NCBI RefSeq assembly: GCF_934754935.1 | Contig: NZ_CAKVJB010000003.1 | Location: 1-64,000 of the forward strand | DNA: 64,000 nt | Direction: 5' to 3' | DNA from: an uncultured Holdemanella sp. | GTDB taxonomy: Bacteria; Bacillota_I; Bacilli_A; Erysipelotrichales; Erysipelotrichaceae | In this document: piece by piece, positions 24,195 through 33,377 of the stretch | Layout: every line of letters begins with the position of its first letter | Position numbering within the stretch: position 1 is the stretch's first letter | Translations under genes and position numbers: made by a program | The notes under the pieces: generated by a model | What the model saw: only the letters and a program-made list of their open reading frames with translations | Told to the model about the DNA's origin: nothing | The model's database searches: none

Positions 24195-26168
24195 ATGAAA
24201 GATCAGTTTGAACTAGTATCTGAATATAAACCGAGTGGAGATCAGCCAGAAGCAATCAAAGAATTGGTTTCTGGTTTAAAAGAAGATAAAAAGTTTCAAG
24301 TTTTACTAGGAGCTACAGGAACCGGAAAAACATTTACCATCTCAAATGTGATTGCCCAAGTCAATCGACCAACATTGGTGTTTGCGCACAATAAAACATT
24401 GGCAGGCCAATTATATTCTGAATTTAAAGAATTCTTTCCACATAATCGCGTGGAATATTTTGTATCCTATTTTGATTATTATCAGCCAGAAGCGTATTTG
24501 CCAAAAACCGATACGTATATCGATAAAAACACAAAGACCAATGAAGAATTGGATATGCTTAGAATGGCAGCTGTAAATAGTGTTTTAGAGAGAAGAGATA
24601 CGATCATTGTAGCGAGTGTTGCCTCTATTTATGGTGCAAGCAATCCAGAACAATATCGTCACATGATTTTTACTTTACGGAGTGGACAGATCATCGAAAG
24701 AAATGAATTGATGTTGGCATTAGTACATCAACAATATAAGCGTAATGATACAGATCCATTAAGAGGAACTTTTAGAGTGCGTGGAGACGTCATTGAAATT
24801 ACACCAGGTCATACGGATCGTTATTTAATTCGTATCGAAATGTTTGATGATGAAGTGGAAAGAATCTGTGAAGTGGATCCAGTAACAGGACATGTTAATC
24901 AATCTTACCAGTTGTATATTATTTATCCAGCTAACGGCTATGCGACAAGTATGGATATCATCAATCATGCAGCTGATACAATTCAAGAAGAATTGGATGA
25001 AAGATTGGCTTATTTTGATGAGCAGGGTAAACCATTAGAAAAAGAGCGCTTGGAACAACGATGTCGCTATGATATTGAGGCATTAAGAGAATTTGGTGTT
25101 TGTCCAGGCATTGAAAACTATTCAAGGCATATTGACGGCAGAAAACCAGGCGAAAGACCTTATACGCTATTTGATTATTTCCCAGATGATTTTTTACTTG
25201 TAGTCGATGAAAGTCATGTTTCTTTACCACAAATTCGCGGTATGTATAATGGCGACCGTGCAAGAAAACAAGTATTGGTAGATTATGGCTTTAGACTTCC
25301 AAGTGCTTTAGATAATCGTCCTTTACGTTTTAATGAGTTTGAGGGATTGATCAAAAATGCCATCTTTGTATCCGCGACACCAGGCGATTATGAATTGGAT
25401 CAAACGCATGGAGAAATTGTGGAACAAATCATTCGTCCAACAGGATTATTAGATCCAGAAGTCGAAGTGCGTCCGATTGAAGGTCAAATTGATGATTTGG
25501 TGGATGAAATCAAGGAGCGTATTGAAAAACATGAAAGAACTCTGATTACGACATTAACCGTACGTATGGCAGAAGATTTGACTTCTTATTTAAAGAATAT
25601 GGATCTAAAGGTAGCATGGCTACACCATGAAGTTACAACGATTGAACGTACAGAAATCATTCATGATTTACGTCAAGGTAAATATGATGTACTTGTAGGT
25701 ATCAACTTATTAAGAGAAGGTTTGGATATTCCAGAAGTCAGCTTGATTGCGATATTAGATGCGGATAAAGAAGGTTTCTTAAGATCACGAAGGTCTTTGA
25801 TTCAGATTATTGGTCGTGCAGCACGTAACGCCCAAGGCAAAGTAATAATGTATGCCGATAAAATTACAGAAAGTATGCAGGAAGCCATGGATGAAACGGC
25901 CAGACGTAGATCGATTCAGATGGAATATAATGAAAAACATGGTATTGTTCCTAAGACGATCATCAAACCAATTCATGATGTGGTTCGTTCTAAAGAAACC
26001 AAGGAAATGGCAGCTAAGTACTTGAAGAAGAAAAAGTTGCCGGCAAAACAAAAAGAAAAGATGATCAAAGAATTAGAGCAGGAAATGAAAGAGGCAGCTC
26101 GTACTTTAGATTTCGAAAGAGCAGCGCAATTAAGAGATATCTTATTTGAAATGAAGGGTGAAAAATAA
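24195..26168 (+). CDS. uvrB: Excinuclease ABC subunit B
   Basis: UvrB is the DNA-damage recognition helicase of nucleotide excision repair. The 657-residue protein has Walker A LLGATGTGKTFT (about 38-49), the beta-hairpin region YFDYYQPEAYLPKTDTYI, VVDESHVSLPQIRGMY, the helicase motifs with GINLLREGLDIPEVSL and QIIGRAARN, and a C-terminal UVR coiled coil (about 618-655). A TATAAT promoter and AAGGATGTGA lie upstream. uvrA is not in the window. Full length. Confidence 0.97.
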   Translation: MKDQFELVSEYKPSGDQPEAIKELVSGLKEDKKFQVLLGATGTGKTFTISNVIAQVNRPTLVFAHNKTLAGQLYSEFKEFFPHNRVEYFVSYFDYYQPEAYLPKTDTYIDKNTKTNEELDMLRMAAVNSVLERRDTIIVASVASIYGASNPEQYRHMIFTLRSGQIIERNELMLALVHQQYKRNDTDPLRGTFRVRGDVIEITPGHTDRYLIRIEMFDDEVERICEVDPVTGHVNQSYQLYIIYPANGYATSMDIINHAADTIQEELDERLAYFDEQGKPLEKERLEQRCRYDIEALREFGVCPGIENYSRHIDGRKPGERPYTLFDYFPDDFLLVVDESHVSLPQIRGMYNGDRARKQVLVDYGFRLPSALDNRPLRFNEFEGLIKNAIFVSATPGDYELDQTHGEIVEQIIRPTGLLDPEVEVRPIEGQIDDLVDEIKERIEKHERTLITTLTVRMAEDLTSYLKNMDLKVAWLHHEVTTIERTEIIHDLRQGKYDVLVGINLLREGLDIPEVSLIAILDADKEGFLRSRRSLIQIIGRAARNAQGKVIMYADKITESMQEAMDETARRRSIQMEYNEKHGIVPKTIIKPIHDVVRSKETKEMAAKYLKKKKLPAKQKEKMIKELEQEMKEAARTLDFERAAQLRDILFEMKGEK

Positions 26169-26169
26169 C

Positions 26170-27108
26170 GTGATTCAAAAAAAGAATGGAATTGTCGTAG
26201 TAGGTGCGATTTTTGTGGATATTAAAGGTTTTCCACAGGATACATATGTTCCTGATGGAAGAAATGCGGGACATATTGAGTATATTCATGGTGGTGTAGC
26301 AAGAAATGTTGTAGAAGATATTGCAAATTTAGGATTAAACTCTACCTTTGTGGGTATTGTGGATAATACGGCATTGGGAATAGATGTTAAACAAAGATTA
26401 CAAAATCGAAATGTGAATACAGAGTATATGAAATCTATAGAAAATGGTATGGGCACATGGCTAGCTGTCTTTGATCATAATGGAGAATTAGCAGGTTCAA
26501 TATCTCATCGCCCGAATTTAATGCCAATCTATTCAATTTTAGAAGAAAACGGAGATACAATTATTGAAAATTGCGATTCTGTGGTGGCTGAAATAGATAT
26601 GGATGAGGAAATTGTTGAAAAAGTTGTTTATTTATGTCGAAAACATAATAAAAAATTATTTGGTGTTGTCAGCAATATGAATATTGCGATTGAAAGAAAA
26701 GATCTTTTGAAGCAATTTGATTGTTTAATCTGTAATCAATTAGAATCGAGTATTCTTTTTTCAAGAGATTTTAAAGAGATATCAGCAGAAGAATTGAGTC
26801 ATGCATTGCTTGAGGAACTGCAACGATCCGAATTTAAATCATTGATTGTAACGCTTGGTGAAACTGGTTCTTTATATGTGAAAAACACTAGGGAATGTGG
26901 CTTTTGTTCGGCTCGTCAAATAGAGGTAAAAGATACAACAGGAGCAGGAGATGCATTTTGTGCTGGTGCAAGTGCTGGGCTAACCTATGGTAAGAGTATG
27001 CTTGAGGCTATGAAGATAGGTAGTCATTTAGCTAGTTCTGTCATAGCTTCGCGTGAAAATGTATGTCCTTGTTTTTCGTCTGATAAATTTAATATTGTGA
27101 AAAAATAA
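26170..27108 (+). CDS. PfkB-family carbohydrate kinase
   Basis: The 312-residue protein has an N-terminal GAIFVDIKGFP, the GG-containing IHGGVARNVVEDIANLG segment and the C-terminal anion-hole signature DTTGAGDAFCAGASAGL (about 256-272). These are the PfkB signatures of sugar and nucleoside kinases, and the catalytic Asp is in the GAGD. The GGxxRN-type start resembles pseudouridine kinase, but the substrate is uncertain. I chose the GTG at 26170 because AAGGGTG lies nine bases upstream; the GTG at 26158 overlaps uvrB and lacks a site. Confidence 0.8.
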   Translation: MIQKKNGIVVVGAIFVDIKGFPQDTYVPDGRNAGHIEYIHGGVARNVVEDIANLGLNSTFVGIVDNTALGIDVKQRLQNRNVNTEYMKSIENGMGTWLAVFDHNGELAGSISHRPNLMPIYSILEENGDTIIENCDSVVAEIDMDEEIVEKVVYLCRKHNKKLFGVVSNMNIAIERKDLLKQFDCLICNQLESSILFSRDFKEISAEELSHALLEELQRSEFKSLIVTLGETGSLYVKNTRECGFCSARQIEVKDTTGAGDAFCAGASAGLTYGKSMLEAMKIGSHLASSVIASRENVCPCFSSDKFNIVKK

Positions 27109-27170
27109 ACAAATTAGTTGCATAATGAAAGGTTATGTGCTATTTTATTCACGAACATAGATTCAATGAG

Positions 27171-27285
27171 TTCTTCGGGGCAGGGTGCAATTCCCTACCG
27201 GCGGTAAAAGTCCGCGACCCACGCAAGTGGCTGACTTGGTGCAATTCCAAGACCGACAGTATAGTCTGGATGGTAGAAGACGCAA
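27171..27285 (+). promoter_or_regulatory. FMN riboswitch (RFN element)
   Basis: The conserved blocks appear in order: CTTCGGGGCAGGGTG, CCCTACCGGCGGT, AGTCCGCGACCC, GACTTGGTGCAATTCCAAGACCGACAG-type segment, and AGTCTGGATGGTAGAAGA. It is followed by a terminator and the riboflavin transporter gene. With FMN bound, ribU and the gene behind it should be switched off. Confidence 0.97.
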
Positions 27286-27307
27286 AAGTATTTTTTGTAT
27301 TTTTTTA

Positions 27308-27338
27308 GACCCCGAGAAGATTTTTCTTGGGGTTTTCC
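27308..27338 (+). terminator. FMN riboswitch terminator
   Basis: ACCCCGAGAAG and CTTGGGGT pair (with one wobble) around an A/T loop, followed by TTTTCCTTTT. Confidence 0.85.
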
Positions 27339-27378
27339 TTTTGGAAGAGCTTATACGAATCAAAAGGAGGAAAAGAAG

Positions 27379-27996
27379 ATGAAAAAATGGAATGTTCAAA
27401 CACTTGTATTAACGGCGATGCTTGCTGGGTTGGCTGGAGCTTTAATGTCACTGGAATTTTCATTACCAATGATGCCACCATTCTACAAGATTGATTTTAG
27501 TGATGTACCAAGTATTATTGCCCTATTTAGTTTAGGACCTGTATCTGCCACTTTAGTTGAAGTGATTAAATTGGTTGTAAAAGTGGTGACTGTAGGAACA
27601 AATACAGCTTATGTTGGTGAACTCGCAAATCTTTTAGGTATTTTTCTATTTATTTTACCAACATGGTTTGTGTATAAGAAAATGAACAAAACAAGAAAAG
27701 CTGTTATTGTTTCTTTACTTGTTGGAATTGTTGTACGAACTATATTCGCATGTTTCTGCAATGCATGTATTACTTTACCATTATATGCCAAGGCTATGGG
27801 TATGCCACTTGATGCGGTTGTACAAATGGTGGGTTCTATAAATCCAAGCATTAAAGATTTAACTTCATTTATTGCACTTGCGACAATTCCATTTAACTTG
27901 ATCAAAATCTCAGCTAACTACATCATTGGATATTTCTTGATGGAAAGATTGGCTGCAGTTCGCCCAAGTTTTAAGTTCATTTATGAGGCAAAATAA
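27379..27996 (+). CDS. ribU: Riboflavin ECF transporter substrate-binding component
   Basis: RibU is the membrane S-component that binds riboflavin and works with a shared EcfAA'T module, not in this window. The 205-residue protein has about six hydrophobic segments and the family region LEFSLPMMPPFYKIDFSDVP (about 24-43), with ALFSLGPVSATLVEVIKLVVK after it. The ATG at 27379 has AAAGGAGG upstream. It is directly downstream of the FMN riboswitch and coupled to the creatininase-family gene two bases later. Confidence 0.93.
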   Translation: MKKWNVQTLVLTAMLAGLAGALMSLEFSLPMMPPFYKIDFSDVPSIIALFSLGPVSATLVEVIKLVVKVVTVGTNTAYVGELANLLGIFLFILPTWFVYKKMNKTRKAVIVSLLVGIVVRTIFACFCNACITLPLYAKAMGMPLDAVVQMVGSINPSIKDLTSFIALATIPFNLIKISANYIIGYFLMERLAAVRPSFKFIYEAK

Positions 27997-27998
27997 AA

Positions 27999-28760
27999 AT
28001 GATTTGTAAGTATCAAGAATTAACACGTTTAGAAATGGAACAAGTCGATCGAGAAAATACAATTGTTTTGATTCCATTAGGTGCTTTAGAACAACATGGA
28101 AATCAAGCACCACTAGGTACGGATACATTGATTGCCAATGCGATGTGTGATTATATTGAAAAAGAGTTAATGGATGAAGACATAAACCTATTATTGTTTC
28201 CGGTAATTCCTGTTGGATTGAGCACCGAACATAAAGAGTTTTGTGGATCCATTACATTTAAGCCTATGACTTATTATCATATGTTGTATGACATATGTGA
28301 AAGTCTAGCAAGTCATGGCTTTAAAAAACTGGCTTTTCTTGTATGTCATGGTGGAAATGCTCCGGTGGCCAATTTGATTTCTAGAGAAGTCCGTAGTGAT
28401 TTTGGGGTGTATCCATTTGTACTCAATTCAGGTGCCTTTGATCATTCGGATGTGAAGGCAACGATTTCTAAAGGGAACACATTTGATTTTCACGGTGGAG
28501 AAATGGAAACTTCCATGGTTATGGCGATTGATGAAAGTTTAGTTAAATTAGAAACGAGTGAAAAGGGTATTCCTAAAAATACGGCCATGAAAGCACATTT
28601 ATCTTGGCTAGCTACAGATTGGGTAACTGAACAAGGAAAGCCCATTGGGATTGGTGGAGATCCTAGAGGTGCCACTAAAGAAAAGGGCGAAATTATTTTA
28701 ACAATTAGTGCTCGTGAAATTGTTAAGGATTTGATTCTAATTCGTGATTTTAAAGAATAA
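27999..28760 (+). CDS. Creatininase-family amidohydrolase, in the ribU transcription unit
   Basis: The 253-residue protein has the metal-binding pattern of the family: PLGALEQHGNQAPLGTDT (about 22-39, Glu/His ligands), HGGNA (about 107) and FHGGEMETSMV (about 163). The family includes creatininase and the deformylase ArfB of archaeal riboflavin synthesis. Location two bases after ribU under an FMN riboswitch suggests a flavin-related amide substrate, but this is inference. A paralogue lies at 48750-49499. Confidence 0.8.
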   Translation: MICKYQELTRLEMEQVDRENTIVLIPLGALEQHGNQAPLGTDTLIANAMCDYIEKELMDEDINLLLFPVIPVGLSTEHKEFCGSITFKPMTYYHMLYDICESLASHGFKKLAFLVCHGGNAPVANLISREVRSDFGVYPFVLNSGAFDHSDVKATISKGNTFDFHGGEMETSMVMAIDESLVKLETSEKGIPKNTAMKAHLSWLATDWVTEQGKPIGIGGDPRGATKEKGEIILTISAREIVKDLILIRDFKE

Positions 28761-28780
28761 CATTTTGAAATGGTTTACAT

Positions 28781-28809
28781 TTGATAAAAGTGAGATCACT
28801 CTTTATAAT
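28781..28809 (+). promoter_or_regulatory. Promoter of the LytTR gene, leaderless
   Basis: TTGATA (28781-28786), exactly 17 bases, TATAAT (28804-28809), then seven bases to the ATG at 28817. The transcript would begin at the start codon. Confidence 0.7.
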
Positions 28810-28816
28810 TATAAGT

Positions 28817-29479
28817 ATGATAAAAGTAGCCATATTAGAATATGAAAAAGAAACTAAGGACATCGTTTTTCAATTATCTAAATTGTTTATGCATGAGGAT
28901 TGGTGTTTTCGTCATTACTTAAAGGCGAGTGATCTCGCAAAACGGATGAAGGAAGAAGAGTATCAACTGTTTGTGTTTGATGAAATGTTTAAGACGAGTC
29001 GTATTGAAAGTGTATTTGTACATGATAATCCCAATGCGATTGTGATTTATGTGTGCGAAAATCCAATTAAGACGCGTGGCGATGATGAAAGAAGTCGTGT
29101 GTTTTATATTTCAAAGGATCATATCGCAGCGGATATTTCAGCTTATGATCAAATGATTCGTTCGCAATGTATTCAAAGTCACGTCTATGAATTTAATTAT
29201 GATGGGGTTCGTATGAATCTTGCGTATGAAGATATTTATTATTTGGAAAAGAATGAAAAGATGGTGTATTTCTATACGAAAAAAGGCGTTTTCCATAAGC
29301 GTGACAGTATGAATGCACTTGAAGATATTTTCAAAGAATTTGGCTTTTTACGCGTACATGTATCGTATATTGTGAATTCGAAATATATTGTGGCTTGGTA
29401 CAAAGATGAAGTTGAATTAATAAATAAAGTTTTAATTCCAGTTTCGAGGGGAAAAAAGCGAAAGATTTCGATGAAATAA
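28817..29479 (+). CDS. LytTR-family DNA-binding response regulator
   Basis: The 220-residue protein has an N-terminal receiver-like domain (about 1-110; possible phospho-acceptor Asp in LFVFDEMF). The receiver is unconventional: the usual acidic pair near the start and the conserved lysine are not clear. The C-terminal LytTR DNA-binding domain (about 120-220) carries IYYLEKNEKMVYFYTKKG and FLRVHVSYIVNSKYI. I start at 28817, as the longer frame begins inside the promoter's -35. No histidine kinase is adjacent; targets are unknown. Confidence 0.8.
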   Translation: MIKVAILEYEKETKDIVFQLSKLFMHEDWCFRHYLKASDLAKRMKEEEYQLFVFDEMFKTSRIESVFVHDNPNAIVIYVCENPIKTRGDDERSRVFYISKDHIAADISAYDQMIRSQCIQSHVYEFNYDGVRMNLAYEDIYYLEKNEKMVYFYTKKGVFHKRDSMNALEDIFKEFGFLRVHVSYIVNSKYIVAWYKDEVELINKVLIPVSRGKKRKISMK

Positions 29480-29494
29480 CCGGTTTTACCAGTA

Positions 29495-29528
29495 AAAAGG
29501 CGAGTTTTACCACTTGCCTTTTCTTTTT
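29495..29528 (+). terminator. Terminator after LytTR gene
   Basis: AAAAGGC-GAG and CTTGCCTTTT pair imperfectly across a TTTTACCA loop; T-rich tail. Confidence 0.65.
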
Positions 29529-29552
29529 GATTTTGTTGTATATAATGAAAGT

Positions 29553-30004
29553 GTAAAGAGAAGTAAGAGCAGAGAAAACTTCTCTTAAGAAAATCAGAGA
29601 GCGGTGAGAAGATGACAATAACATAGAGTTGAAACGGAATGTTTTAACTATAAAAAGTTGAAGCTATGGAGAGAAGGCTCCAAAAGTTAAGCTAGAAGAA
29701 TTCTAGAAAAAACATTCAATGGAACTTAACAGGAAAAGGAAATAGGATTTAGATAAAGGGTTTTTATCGAGTGAATAATCACAAAAAGGATAGAGTACTT
29801 GAAATGTTAAGAATATCATCCAATCTAAGTCATGGAACTTAAAGATACTCATATATGGTCATACTTGAGAAAATGCTTAAGGAAAATGAATAGAAAAAAT
29901 CATAATGTGGATGATAAAAAAATTGGATAAGGTAGAAAAGTTATCCGGTTTAAAAAAAGTGAATAAATAAATCAGAGCAGATGGAATGTCTGCTCTAATT
30001 TTTG
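29553..30004 (+). ncRNA. Candidate large structured RNA (about 450 nt)
   Basis: This stretch has no credible ORF but has its own TATAAT (29541-29546) and ends in a perfect 8-bp terminator (AGAGCAGA 29974-29981/TCTGCTCT 29989-29996, then TTTTT). It contains many perfect pairings: AAGAGAAGT (29556)/ACTTCTCTT (29578); a multi-branch closing stem GAATGTTTT (29637)/AAAACATTC (29709) with GGAG/CTCC and CTAGAA/TTCTAG hairpins inside; GATAAA (29752)/TTTATC (29763); ATCATCC (29815)/GGATGAT (29909); TTGGATAA (29923)/TTATCCGG (29941). The motif ATGGAACTTAA occurs twice (29719, 29832). Size and setting recall ROOL-type RNAs, but I cannot assign a class. Confidence 0.6.
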
Positions 30005-30027
30005 TATAATGGTTTCGGTGAGAAAAT

Positions 30028-31602
30028 ATGGAAATTGATTATTATAAAAATCCATTCGCATCCAAACGAATGAATGTGATTGCACGAAATGGTGTTGTTT
30101 GTACAGGAAATAATTTAGCTACACTAGCTGGTTTAAGAATGCTTTTGCAAGGTGGAAATGCCGTAGATGCAGCTATCGCAACAGCGGCTTGTTTAACCGT
30201 TGTAGAACCTTGTTCAAATGGTTTAGGATCAGATGGTTTTGCGATTGTATGGATGAAAGATAAGATGTATGGTATGAATAGTTCGGGTCATTCTCCTTAT
30301 GCGATTTCATCTGATCAAATTGATGAAATTCCAAAACGAGGATGGATACCGGTAACGGTGCCTGGAGCTGTAAAGGGCTGGAAAGCATTGAGTGAAAGAT
30401 TTGGCTCTTTACCTTTTAAACAATTATTAGAACCAGCTATTGATTATGCAAGAAATGGATATCCAGTCAGTGCAGAGATTGCGCGTATGTGGAAAAAGGC
30501 TTTAAATGCGATTCCAAATAGTGAAGAGTTTAAAGGCTGGTATGAAACTTTTACTTTTGATGGAAAAACGCCAGAGCCGGGGCAAATGATTTGTATGCCA
30601 AAATTGGCAGATGCACTTGAAAAAATTGCTGATACAAATACAGATGCTTTGTATTATGGAGAATTGGCAGATCGTATAGATGAGGAATCTAGAAAATTTG
30701 GTGGATTCTTGAGAAAACAAGATTTGATGGATCATGTCGTCGAATGGGTTGAACCTATTCATGTGGATTATCATGGATATAAAGTGTGGGAATTACCACC
30801 TAATGGACAGGGTATTGTGGCTTTGATGGCTTTGAATATTTTAAATAATTTTCAGTTTGATAGCCGTAATGTAGATTGTATTCATACCCAGATGGAAGCA
30901 TTGAAAATGGCTTTTGCGGATGCCAAAGAATATGTAACGGATCCAAAATGTATGAATATGCCAGTAAATGATTTGATCAGTGTTGAATATGGTAAAAAAA
31001 GAGCCAATCAAATTAAGCATACGGCTCTACCGCCTCGTGTAGATAAACCACATGGTTCAGGAACTGTCTATTTGTGTACAGCCGATAAAGATGGCAATAT
31101 GGTTTCTTATATACAATCAAATTATATGGGATTTGGCAGCGGTATTGTCGTAGATGGCGTTTCCTTACAAAATCGTGGGTACGACTTTAGTCTAGATCCA
31201 TCTCATGTGAATTATTTGATGCCACATAAAAAGACGTATCATACAATTATTCCTGGTTTTTTGACAAAAGATGATAAGCCAGTAGGACCATTTGGTGTTA
31301 TGGGCGGTTATATGCAGCCTCAAGGGCATATGCAAGTTGTCACAAATATGATTGATTTTCATTTAAATCCACAGATGGCTTTGGATGCCAAACGATTTCA
31401 GTGGATAGAAAATAAGAAGTTTATTGTAGAGCCTGGATTTGATGAGAATATAATCTCTGAATTAAAAAAACGTGGTCATGAGATTGAAATTGAGCAGGAA
31501 TTAGCTATGTTTGGCCGTGGACAAATCATAGTTCGACTTGAAAATGGAGTCTATGTTGCAGGTTGTGAGTCAAGGACGGATAGTAATATTGCTTGTTATT
31601 AA
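30028..31602 (+). CDS. ggt: Gamma-glutamyltransferase family protein
   Basis: It cleaves or transfers the gamma-glutamyl group, for example of glutathione, after self-processing into two subunits. The 524-residue protein has GGNAVDAAIATAACLTVVEP near the N-terminus (about 35-54) and the nucleophile region HGSGTVYLCTADKDGNMVS (catalytic Thr about 349), then MGFGSGIVVDG. There is no signal peptide, so unlike many Ggt proteins it is probably cytosolic. The start has GGTGAG upstream, and the -10 TATAAT lies in the tail of the preceding RNA's terminator. Confidence 0.88.
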   Translation: MEIDYYKNPFASKRMNVIARNGVVCTGNNLATLAGLRMLLQGGNAVDAAIATAACLTVVEPCSNGLGSDGFAIVWMKDKMYGMNSSGHSPYAISSDQIDEIPKRGWIPVTVPGAVKGWKALSERFGSLPFKQLLEPAIDYARNGYPVSAEIARMWKKALNAIPNSEEFKGWYETFTFDGKTPEPGQMICMPKLADALEKIADTNTDALYYGELADRIDEESRKFGGFLRKQDLMDHVVEWVEPIHVDYHGYKVWELPPNGQGIVALMALNILNNFQFDSRNVDCIHTQMEALKMAFADAKEYVTDPKCMNMPVNDLISVEYGKKRANQIKHTALPPRVDKPHGSGTVYLCTADKDGNMVSYIQSNYMGFGSGIVVDGVSLQNRGYDFSLDPSHVNYLMPHKKTYHTIIPGFLTKDDKPVGPFGVMGGYMQPQGHMQVVTNMIDFHLNPQMALDAKRFQWIENKKFIVEPGFDENIISELKKRGHEIEIEQELAMFGRGQIIVRLENGVYVAGCESRTDSNIACY

Positions 31603-31649
31603 AAATATGTGATAAAATTATAATAAATAGAAAAGTTGAGGACTTATAT

Positions 31650-32417
31650 ATGAAGCTTTTAGCTACAGATTATGATGGTACATTACGTTATGCACAGGAT
31701 GTAATGCCAGAAGATTTAAAATCGATTGGAGAATGGAAAAATAAGGGGAATAAATTCGTGATCGTTACGGGTCGTTCGAAAGAATCGATTGATACGCAAA
31801 TCAAATTGTTTAATTTACCATGTGATTACTTGATCACAAATAATGGTGGCATGGTTTTTGATGAGAATGGAAATGTTTTATTATCAAATTATTTAAATTT
31901 TGATGTTTGCGTAGATATTTTACACAGCGTAAAAAAATTAGATAGTGTAATTAGCTATGTTGTAAATGATGGGATTCATCGTCATCGTATTGTTTTACAG
32001 CCTGAAGCAGTGGATCATCGTTATCCAAATTTAAAACCAGATGTTACAGAGGCAGAATTGTTAGATATGACGCATTTTGCGCAAATTGTTTTATCTATGG
32101 AAGATACAGCTTCGGCTTTAGAAGTTGCGAGCAAGATCAATGATTTGTATTATGAACAAGTTGTCGCATATCCAAATAATTTCGTTGTTGATATTGTGCC
32201 AAAAGGTATTTCAAAGGCAACAGGTTTAGATTTCTTGATTGCGTATGCCAATATTAAAGAAGAAGATGTATATACAATTGGTGATGGACATAATGACATT
32301 CCATTGATCGAGTTTGGAGCTCATGGATCTGTAATGTCTTATGCAGATGAAGATGTAAAAGCACATGCTCAAATAGAGTATGATTCAGTAAGTGATTTAA
32401 TTTCAAAAAATATGTAA
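31650..32417 (+). CDS. Cof-type HAD-superfamily hydrolase
   Basis: The 255-residue protein begins MKLLATDYDGTLRY, with the catalytic DYDGT (about 7-11). VTGRSKES (motif II), a lysine in the KGISKATGLDFL segment (motif III) and TIGDGHNDIPLIEFG (motif IV) follow, with a Cof-type C2 cap. It is probably a sugar-phosphate or flavin-type phosphatase; the substrate cannot be told. The ATG at 31650 has TTGAGGA upstream; the earlier start at 31593 overlaps ggt. It precedes cdaA by 21 bases. Confidence 0.87.
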   Translation: MKLLATDYDGTLRYAQDVMPEDLKSIGEWKNKGNKFVIVTGRSKESIDTQIKLFNLPCDYLITNNGGMVFDENGNVLLSNYLNFDVCVDILHSVKKLDSVISYVVNDGIHRHRIVLQPEAVDHRYPNLKPDVTEAELLDMTHFAQIVLSMEDTASALEVASKINDLYYEQVVAYPNNFVVDIVPKGISKATGLDFLIAYANIKEEDVYTIGDGHNDIPLIEFGAHGSVMSYADEDVKAHAQIEYDSVSDLISKNM

Positions 32418-32438
32418 AAAAATAAGGGGGTATTTTAG

Positions 32439-33377
32439 ATGAGTTTTACCTTATCTGATATTACATTCCTAATTCGATTATTATTGGATATTTTAGTAGT
32501 ATGGGGATTGATATATTCTGGACTTAGAATTGTGCGTAATAATTCACGTACGATTCAACTTGTGAAGGGTGTATTGATTATAGTTTTAGTCAAGGCTTTA
32601 GCTGTATGGCTAGGCTTAAACGCATTGAACTATTTGATTGAAATGTTTTTGAACTGGGGTGTTGTTGTTATTTTAGTTGTTTTCCAGCCAGAAATTCGTG
32701 GTATGTTAGAAAAAGTAGGTAAAACAACAGCTATCTTAACAACCGATATTTCGGTTTCGCAAATTCAACAAATGATCAATGAATTGGTGGAAGCATGTTC
32801 ACAAATGTCAAAATCAAAAACAGGAGCCTTGATTTCTATTGAAAGAACACAGAGCTTGTCCGATTTTATTCGTACAGGGATTGTGATGGATTCTGAAGTT
32901 TCAACTGAATTATTAGGAACTATATTTCAGTATGGAACGCCAATGCATGATGGTGCTGTAATTATTCAGGGGAATAAAATAGCGTGTGCAGCTGCATATT
33001 TTCCTCCAACCACAAAGGATTTACCAAGTAAGTATGGAGCTAGGCATAGAGCGGCTGTAGGAATCAGCGAAATTACAGATTCAATAACAATTATAGTTAG
33101 TGAAGAAACAGGTAATATTTCAGTAGCGGTTAATGGACAATTAACACAATATCCACCAGAAGGATTACAGCGATACCTAACAAATATGTTGGTGCAAAGT
33201 TCAAATCAAAATCCTTCTTCAATTCTTGTTCCTATGTTGAATCAAGCTAAATCTATGTCAAAGCGAGCAAAAAAACAAGAAGAAGATATAAATAAGGATG
33301 AGCGTGTTAAGGCTATTGAAATTGTGAATTTAATCGAACAGAAAAAGGAGGGCAGTCAACATGGAATCTCCAAATAA
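32439..33377 (+). CDS. cdaA: Diadenylate cyclase CdaA
   Basis: CdaA makes cyclic-di-AMP from two ATP at the membrane. The 312-residue protein has three N-terminal membrane segments (about 10-30, 38-57, 62-80). The DisA_N catalytic domain (about 95-250) carries the DGA motif (GTPMHDGAVII) and RHR motif (GARHRAAVGISE). An AAGGGGGT ribosome site lies upstream. It forms the conserved cdaA-cdaR-glmM operon, which ties c-di-AMP to wall-precursor synthesis; it overlaps cdaR by 17 bases. Confidence 0.96.
   Translation: MSFTLSDITFLIRLLLDILVVWGLIYSGLRIVRNNSRTIQLVKGVLIIVLVKALAVWLGLNALNYLIEMFLNWGVVVILVVFQPEIRGMLEKVGKTTAILTTDISVSQIQQMINELVEACSQMSKSKTGALISIERTQSLSDFIRTGIVMDSEVSTELLGTIFQYGTPMHDGAVIIQGNKIACAAAYFPPTTKDLPSKYGARHRAAVGISEITDSITIIVSEETGNISVAVNGQLTQYPPEGLQRYLTNMLVQSSNQNPSSILVPMLNQAKSMSKRAKKQEEDINKDERVKAIEIVNLIEQKKEGSQHGISK

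Noticed and set aside
26158..26170. GTG at 26158 as the start of the PfkB kinase
   Set aside because: It overlaps uvrB and lacks a ribosome site, whereas the GTG at 26170 has AAGGGTG at good spacing.
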